64,000 nt of DNA from assembly GCA_964533185.1 (NCBI GenBank), contig CAZHLD010000008.1, positions 24,546 through 88,545 of the forward strand. The letters are read 5' to 3'. The notes beneath the pieces are model-generated. The model was not told the DNA's origin and did not search any database. It worked only from the letters and a program-made list of their open reading frames with translations. A program made the position numbers and the translations under genes. Below, in pieces: positions 59,782-64,000 of this stretch. This stretch comes from CAZHLD01 sp964533185. GTDB taxonomy: Bacteria; Acidobacteriota; Terriglobia; Acidiferrales; UBA7541. Within the stretch, counting starts at the first letter, position 1. The number at the start of each line of letters is the position of its first letter.

Positions 59782-60304
59782 TTGCAACCTCCTCGGAAAT
59801 GTTTCCGACGCGGATTAATGATTCGACTTCAAGTGAAGAGTACATTAGGCTGCGCTGTCGGTCTGCAATAAAGCAACGCAAAGTTCTCTAAGAGACCTAC
59901 GAATTGCACCCCGCGCCGATACGCTCAATTTCGTTCCCATGGTGGGCTCATAGACCAAACGTAAAAACCTGCGCTCTTTCAATCTGGCTGAGGAAAGGAC
60001 CCAAATGCACGAAACCTTCATTCCAGCTACCAAAAAAAGGGGGCGCGGGTCTGGAAAACCGACCCCTAGATTCGCGATTAAACGCTACAGGGAGCCCGTA
60101 CAGAGTACTTCTTACAGGCAAGCTACTACCCCCCTACCTTACAAGGGCCTTATCAAATGAGTGATGCAATTACGCGCAATTCCAGAAAACAAAGAGCAGG
60201 GCTATGGAAAACCAACAAGCAGACTAGACGGACAGAATTGATTCGTAGGCTAGACGCGAATTCAAAATGAACCCACAATATCTCTACGCTCCTTTGTCAA
60301 TTAT

Positions 60305-60334
60305 CCCCCTTCGGGGGAACTCGCTTCGCGAGTT
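60305..60334. repeat. two back-to-back perfect hairpins
   Basis: CCCCC-TTC-GGGGG (60305-60317) is followed directly by AACTCGC-TTC-GCGAGTT (60318-60334). Both stems are perfect with the same TTC loop. They lie in the element's noncoding block, 35 bases before iteron-like repeats. Confidence 0.8.
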
Positions 60335-60368
60335 ACTTTGAGGAGTGAATTGCTCTTTGGGAAGTCCT

Positions 60369-60408
60369 CTGAAACCCCTTGAACTCCGCTGAATCCCCTT
60401 GAATCCTA
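60369..60408. repeat. two tandem 20-base iteron-like repeats
   Basis: CTGAAACCCCTTGAACTCCG and CTGAATCCCCTTGAATCCTA are direct copies with a 20-base period, identical at about 16 positions. Iterons near a Rep gene and hairpins are typical of replication origins, but the Rep-like gene here is 1.6 kb away. Confidence 0.6.
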
Positions 60409-60672
60409 TTCAGTACTCCACTACACGGCCTACTCGTTTACTTACGTTAGCCCTATTGTTATTAGGCTGCGGGATGGATTTACATGAATCGTGCATAGAA
60501 AGAGACAGTTCTTCCTCTGCAGGAGCTGGCGGAGGACGTCATAGGCCAAATGTAAAATAAGGGAGTCTGGCAGAGTTTCAAAAACTTTGCATCTAGCAAC
60601 GCGACCTTGACCCGCCGGGGAGTCCTCATTCATCTGAGGGAAAACGGCGCACTCAAGAGTATTCGACAAAAT

Positions 60673-61130
60673 CTATTTCACTGCCTGTGCTGCCGCGATC
60701 TGTTCTTGCACCCGCTTTCGAAACTCAAACGGCTTTGCGATCTTCCCGAACGGTTCTTTCGTGCCGCCCGTCCCGGTGATGATAATCGTCCCGTAGTCCA
60801 GAAGCCTGCCCATGACGCCTTGATCGACTCCGATTCCTTCCACTTTCGTAAGTAGAAGCTCCACGGAACGCCGTCGGATCATGCCCACTTTGACCAACAC
60901 GCGTCTGTTCGTCACGCCAAATTCGGAAAACCGAAATGCGATGTATGAATAGGAGGCAGTGACGGCGGAAAGAAGCAGGAGGAGGAAGCCGCCGCCAGAA
61001 AACATGTCCTTGGCGAACGCGAAAGACGCAAACAAGAACAACAGAATCGGCACAAGAAATACGACTTGTGGCGCGTGGCCCGGAAGATGACCCGCTCACC
61101 CGCCAACAGATTTTGCTCTATGTAACCCAT
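60673..61130 (-). pseudogene. bacterial PH-domain (YdbT-like) membrane protein, frameshifted
   Basis: The start at 61130 reads MGYIEQNLLAGERVIFRATRH, the normal opening of this family, but the frame then runs into nonsense. The downstream frame reads VVFLVPILLFLFASFAFAKD, a membrane segment LLLLLSAVTASYSYIAF, and the PH-like core RFSEFGVTNRRVLVKVGMIR, SVELLLTKVEGIGVDQGVMGR and ending in the conserved GKIAKPFEFRKRVQEQI. A single-base indel near 61064 restores one protein of about 150 residues. It is an error or a real mutation. The domain binds membranes; function unknown. Confidence 0.75.
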
Positions 61131-61152
61131 CTTTTCGTACCTCCCGCCTGTC

Positions 61153-61683
61153 CTACGGCCCGGATTTGTTGCTGAGGATTTCGACCACCACCGGGAGAGC
61201 CTGAGCTAGCTTACATTCCTTCTGACCTCGAACGCGCAAATACTCACGGCAGCTTCCGTCAGGCTTGACCCTAATGATCCCGACCATCGGAAGCAGCCGC
61301 TTGACACTGCGGATCAGGTCAACTCGCTCGCAAGCTTCGTCAGTCAGAGCAACGTAGAAGGCGACTCGAATGTGACGGTTTTCGTTTGTGGCCTCCATCA
61401 GCCTCTCATAGCGGAGCGGGACCTTCTTGCTAAAGGCGTCTAGGAAGTCGCGGCCACGGGCAGACTGCACAGCATAATAGGCTGCAATCTGCCCGAAGGC
61501 GTGGCCTATGTTGGTTGCCTGGCTCCCGAGCTTGCACTCGACCAACTTGAAGAGTCGTTCCGCTTTGTCGTAGGCCACGACGTCAAAGATGCAGTCCCCA
61601 ACCTTCACTTCGCGGGCGCTCCGTCGCAGCTGGCGAGCTACCGCTTCTGCCATTTGAGCTTCGGTCTGGATCGTCACGGACAT
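61153..61683 (-). CDS. PD-(D/E)XK nuclease-like protein
   Basis: 176 residues from ATG 61683 with AGGAG 4 bases upstream; the frame is open 48 codons further but non-conserved. Asp34 in GDCIFDVVAYDKAE and E49-C-K51 in FKLVECKLGSQATNIGHA match the catalytic pattern of restriction-endonuclease-like folds. The rest is a helical and strand-rich tail (SVKRLLPMVGIIRVKPDG). Divergent from an XRE regulator that overlaps the start region. Could be a solitary restriction-like enzyme or a toxin; unknown. Confidence 0.6.
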   Translation of the reverse strand: MSVTIQTEAQMAEAVARQLRRSAREVKVGDCIFDVVAYDKAERLFKLVECKLGSQATNIGHAFGQIAAYYAVQSARGRDFLDAFSKKVPLRYERLMEATNENRHIRVAFYVALTDEACERVDLIRSVKRLLPMVGIIRVKPDGSCREYLRVRGQKECKLAQALPVVVEILSNKSGP

Positions 61684-61810
61684 GCGACTCCTGCTTCGGG
61701 GAATAAAGGCACGTTCGCTGCAACTCAAGGAACATTCTAGCGCCTGTCGGTGTAGTGGCCAGCTAATCTGCTCGTGGTGTTTCTGCTCGTGCAACAGTAC
61801 AAACCAGCGC

Positions 61811-62047
61811 GTGGTAGACCACGCCAATTTCTTTAGAGCCCTTGGCCAGCGCGTGCGGGAGCACCGGAAGCGGCGCGGATTCAGTCAGGAGGACATGATT
61901 TCGTTTGGGTTTTCAGCACGCCACTGGCAACAGATCGAGGCGGGCCGTCCCATCACCGTGAAGACTCTCCTACGCATTTGTGAGGTCCTGAAGGTTCGAA
62001 TTGATCTGATGGTTCGGGGGTTAGACAAAGGAATTCCGCGTAGCTGA
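61811..62047 (+). CDS. XRE-family helix-turn-helix regulator
   Basis: 78 residues from GTG 61811 (a frame is open from 61682). The LGQRVREHRKRRGFSQEDMISFGFSARHWQQIEAGRPITVKTLLRIC stretch is a Cro/C1-type HTH. Its divergent arrangement with the nuclease-like gene suggests control of that gene. The start codon lacks a clear ribosome-binding site. Confidence 0.7.
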   Translation: MVDHANFFRALGQRVREHRKRRGFSQEDMISFGFSARHWQQIEAGRPITVKTLLRICEVLKVRIDLMVRGLDKGIPRS

Positions 62048-62059
62048 GTCTGAATCGAA

Positions 62060-62179
62060 TTCCGGAAGCCCTATATTGGTGGGATCGAGCGCGGCGAACG
62101 CAACGTCGCACTGGTGAATGTGGCGAAAATTGCGATGGCTTTCCGAATTTCCCTCGCTGAACTGTTCAGGGAGGTTTAA
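62060..62179 (+). pseudogene. remnant of a second XRE regulator (C-terminal part)
   Basis: 40 codons read FRKPYIGGIERGERNVALVN and VAKIAMAFRISLAELFREV then stop. This is the C-terminal half of an XRE HTH (I-G-x-I-E-x-G-x-R-N), in a different frame from the previous gene and 13 bases after it. No start or N-terminal helices remain. Confidence 0.75.
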
Positions 62180-62744
62180 GCCTGGTGGGGAACCACGATT
62201 CCTCTTAAGAAGAACGAGGTCTCCGACGACCTGAAAGCAGAACAGACATAGGAATCAGGAAGCTATCGCGCGTCCACCTCCCTAGTTTTGCCCCTTCTGA
62301 AACCCCTCCCAGTCTCCGCCAAAAGCGACCAAACGCAGCAAAACCGTCCGGGAGCAAAGGCAATTCCGATGAAGAATCCTCGCACGTAGCGCCTCTACTT
62401 ACTATTGGCTGTCACCCCGGTTAAGACTAGCCAGAGACTTGCTGGCGGCCGGCCAAAGGAGGAGCATGTCCCAGATTTAGTTGAAAGCGGCGGCGCTCGA
62501 TGGGTTGCACTTTAGGCCACCTAGGCCTGGGGGAGTGCAGTGGGGCGTCTGTGAACCTTTCCACTGATACTTCCCGACCGCCAACTCTGAACTTAGCTTC
62601 TATGCTGTACATGGGCAGCCCTCCTCCGGGTTAGCATTTCAGAACAAGAAGATTCTTCATTCTCTCTGAAGAAACCTTCCCCGTGCTAGTTTGGATCGAC
62701 GATCAAGCAGAAGACTTCATTCTAAGTTAAGCGGAGCAAATACT
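62180..62744. other. about 560-base spacer at the end of the accessory region
   Basis: No confident gene. A 61-codon minus-strand ORF (62427-62612) has a plausible ribosome-binding site (GGAGGAGGG) and a start MYSIEAKFRVGGREVSVERF that looks protein-like, but the rest is not. I see no clear direct repeat with the tRNA, so the right boundary of the element is not identified. Confidence 0.4.
62427..62612 (-). CDS. possible small ORF
   Basis: 61 residues. The first 23 look like a small mobile-element protein (YSIEAKFRVGGREVSVERFTDA), preceded by GGAGGAGGG about 7 bases before the ATG; the remainder is Pro/Arg-rich and not conserved, so it may be a truncated copy. No family is named with confidence. 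Confidence 0.3.
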   Translation of the reverse strand: MYSIEAKFRVGGREVSVERFTDAPLHSPRPRWPKVQPIERRRFQLNLGHAPPLAGRQQVSG

Positions 62745-63803
62745 ATGAGAAGAATGCGGGCAGTCTATCCCTTGGCCGGGCTGGTCCTCTTTCTCACTCC
62801 GGCCGGAGCCGCAACCTCCCAGACGCGTGGCATTGTTGCAGTTCGATTGGTTAATTCCATGAGTACAGAAAACAGCCAGCCTGGCGACACGTTCACAGCC
62901 ACCCTCGCCGAGCCCTTGGTCGTGAGTGGTCGTGTCGTGGCGCAAAAGAACGCGCGGGTTACGGGCCAGGTGCGCGAGGTAGTCAGCTCCGGCCGATTGA
63001 AGCGCCCGGCTTTGATCACTTTAAGCTTGCACAGCGTGCAGTCGCACTCGCGCTCCTACCCCATCGCGACCGGCGACCTGACGATCAAAGCGGATTCTCA
63101 CGCAACGCGCAATCTTGTGATCATTGGTGGCTCAACCGGAGCGGGCGCCGTGATTGGCGGAGCGACGGGCGGCGGTAAAGGAGCAGCCATTGGTGCTGCG
63201 ACCGGCGCTGGTGTGGGAACCTTAGCTGCCTTTCTGACCGGCAAACGTGAAATCGAGCTGCCGTCTGAGACACTTCTGACCTTTCAAGTGAACTCAGTCA
63301 CCATCAGTCCCAAAGAATTGGCGCAGCTTCAACGCGTGGGGGAAACAGCGCCCAGCGTACAGACGGCTTCCAGCCCGTACGAGGAACGCGATTCGTATTC
63401 ATCGGTGGCGCGCCGGCGCGATCGCCGTTCGGATGAAGACGATGGCGATTACGAGGATGGCACTGGCCAGAAGCTGGGTAAAGGCGTTCAACCGACCGAA
63501 ATTATCTTCACCAGGGATGAACGCATTCTCATAACCGACTGGTTCCGCAGATACCATAGCGATCTGCCACCCGGTCTGGCCAAGCGCGACCGCTTGCCTC
63601 CCGGGCTCGAAAAGCAGTTGCGCGAGCGTGGCACGCTTCCTCCTGGTTTGCAGAAAAGAGTCCAGCCCCTGCCTTGGGAGTTGGAACGGCGACTGCGCAG
63701 GCTGCCCCGGGGATACCGTCGCTTCATCATTGGTAGGAATGTGATCCTGATGGACGAGGGGACCGCCGTAATCTACGAAATCATCCGCAACGTCATCCCG
63801 TAG
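62745..63803 (+). CDS. secreted glycine-zipper protein with PPGL repeats
   Basis: 352 residues from ATG 62745. The signal peptide is VYPLAGLVLFLTPAGAATSQ. The first domain is a strand-rich, TrbI-like barrel region (LVNSMSTENSQPGDTFTATLAEPLVV), then a glycine zipper (GGSTGAGAVIGGATGGGKG), a charged linker, then three PPGL repeats (DLPPGLAKRDRLPPGLEK; TLPPGLQKR) before a C-terminal GYRRFIIGRNVILMDEGT domain similar to CigR/RcnB-type proteins. It is envelope-located; function unknown. Confidence 0.8.
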   Translation: MRRMRAVYPLAGLVLFLTPAGAATSQTRGIVAVRLVNSMSTENSQPGDTFTATLAEPLVVSGRVVAQKNARVTGQVREVVSSGRLKRPALITLSLHSVQSHSRSYPIATGDLTIKADSHATRNLVIIGGSTGAGAVIGGATGGGKGAAIGAATGAGVGTLAAFLTGKREIELPSETLLTFQVNSVTISPKELAQLQRVGETAPSVQTASSPYEERDSYSSVARRRDRRSDEDDGDYEDGTGQKLGKGVQPTEIIFTRDERILITDWFRRYHSDLPPGLAKRDRLPPGLEKQLRERGTLPPGLQKRVQPLPWELERRLRRLPRGYRRFIIGRNVILMDEGTAVIYEIIRNVIP

Positions 63804-64000
63804 CCGCTGACGACGGAGACTGGTTCGTCGCTTCCCTCGCGCGGCATAGGAATCCATCTTGGACAAGGACGAGTGTCATAAGCGACCCCAGCAAGGAATC
63901 CCTGCTGATTGCTCAAACGAGCGTAGTGTGAATGCAATTCGTTCAGATAGGGAAGCCTAGGGACATCGTATCCCCCTGCGTCGTTGAGGTAGTAATCCAA

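Larger units (their letters stand above)
59788..60672. other. about 880-base noncoding block of the integrative element
   Basis: No gene with conserved content on either strand; a plus-strand frame at 59904-60164 has no recognisable motif. The block holds two adjacent hairpins (60305-60334) and tandem 20-base repeats (60369-60408), so it may contain an origin or an attachment region. The A/T content is higher than in the core genome. Confidence 0.6.

Noticed and set aside
59904..60164. 86-codon plus-strand frame in the noncoding block
   Set aside because: No ribosome-binding site or conserved motif; composition looks random.
51666..62744. tRNA-flanked integration with a duplicated tRNA 3' end
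   Set aside because: I found no second copy of the T-arm/acceptor end (GGTTCGAGTCCCACC) by eye, so the tRNA as attachment site is not supported.
63773..64000. Minus-strand frame at the right edge
   Set aside because: It may be a truncated gene, but overlaps the 3' end of the glycine-zipper gene and shows no motif; window ends before it can be judged.
1..64000. CRISPR array, rRNA genes or riboswitches
   Set aside because: No regularly spaced repeats, no rRNA signature words, and no recognised aptamer cores were seen.

Overview
The window is a GC-rich bacterial chromosome segment that best fits an Acidobacteriota genome, probably an assembled scaffold or metagenome bin because it holds two runs of exactly 100 N (24078-24177 and 28069-28168). 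Pointers to Acidobacteriota are the order TPR protein-ispE-prs-rplY-pth-rpsF-rpsR-rplI-dnaB, a TonB-dependent receptor with an N-terminal carboxypeptidase-regulatory domain, two secreted VWA proteins of the acidobacterial type, and a 7-TM protein family I associate with this phylum. The phylum call is inference; there is no rRNA in the window.

Bases 1-14.8 kb are housekeeping on the plus strand: a TPR protein, MEP isoprenoid genes (ispE, later ispD-ispF), PRPP synthetase, ribosomal proteins L25, S6, S18 and L9, peptidyl-tRNA hydrolase, DnaB, alanine racemase, a PIN-TRAM protein, an orphan GluRS anticodon-binding domain and RlmB. From 14.8 to 25.6 kb follow apt and acyP, a very large secreted GH35-like protein that lacks both expected catalytic glutamates, a LolA-like secreted protein, HAD and SnoaL-like proteins, a TonB-dependent receptor split only by an assembly artefact, and a PilZ protein.

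Bases 25.8-33.3 kb hold a KefB-type antiporter, a gap-truncated ada, a LysE exporter and a chrB-chrA-ornithine cyclodeaminase-like operon with a candidate palindromic operator. Bases 33.3-40.2 kb are one long minus-strand block: ruvX, mltG, two unknown genes, then lipoprotein, FtsX-type permease, LolD/MacB-type ATPase, a small anchored protein and a LolA-like protein, which looks like an envelope lipid or lipoprotein trafficking unit. Bases 40.4-51.4 kb carry VWA proteins, an M28 peptidase flanked by folP and by a degenerate copy of the folP 3' end, ftsH, a phosphoribosyltransferase, tilS, and a small operon led by a strong promoter that encodes a 59-residue secreted peptide with two copies of GGGPVPPTPW and a 7-TM protein.

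A tRNA-Met(CAT) at 51666 marks the start of an accessory region with lower GC (about 51.8-62.7 kb). It contains fused IS3 and IS1380 remnants, a tight operon of a coiled-coil protein, a Rad50-like zinc-hook ATPase and a PD-(D/E)XK nuclease (a candidate defence system), and an integrative element with tyrosine integrase, excisionase-like HTH, Rep-like protein, primase-tail remnant and a noncoding block with hairpins and iteron-like repeats. A frameshifted PH-domain gene, a second PD-(D/E)XK-like gene, a divergent XRE regulator and a remnant of another XRE regulator follow. The window ends in a secreted glycine-zipper protein.
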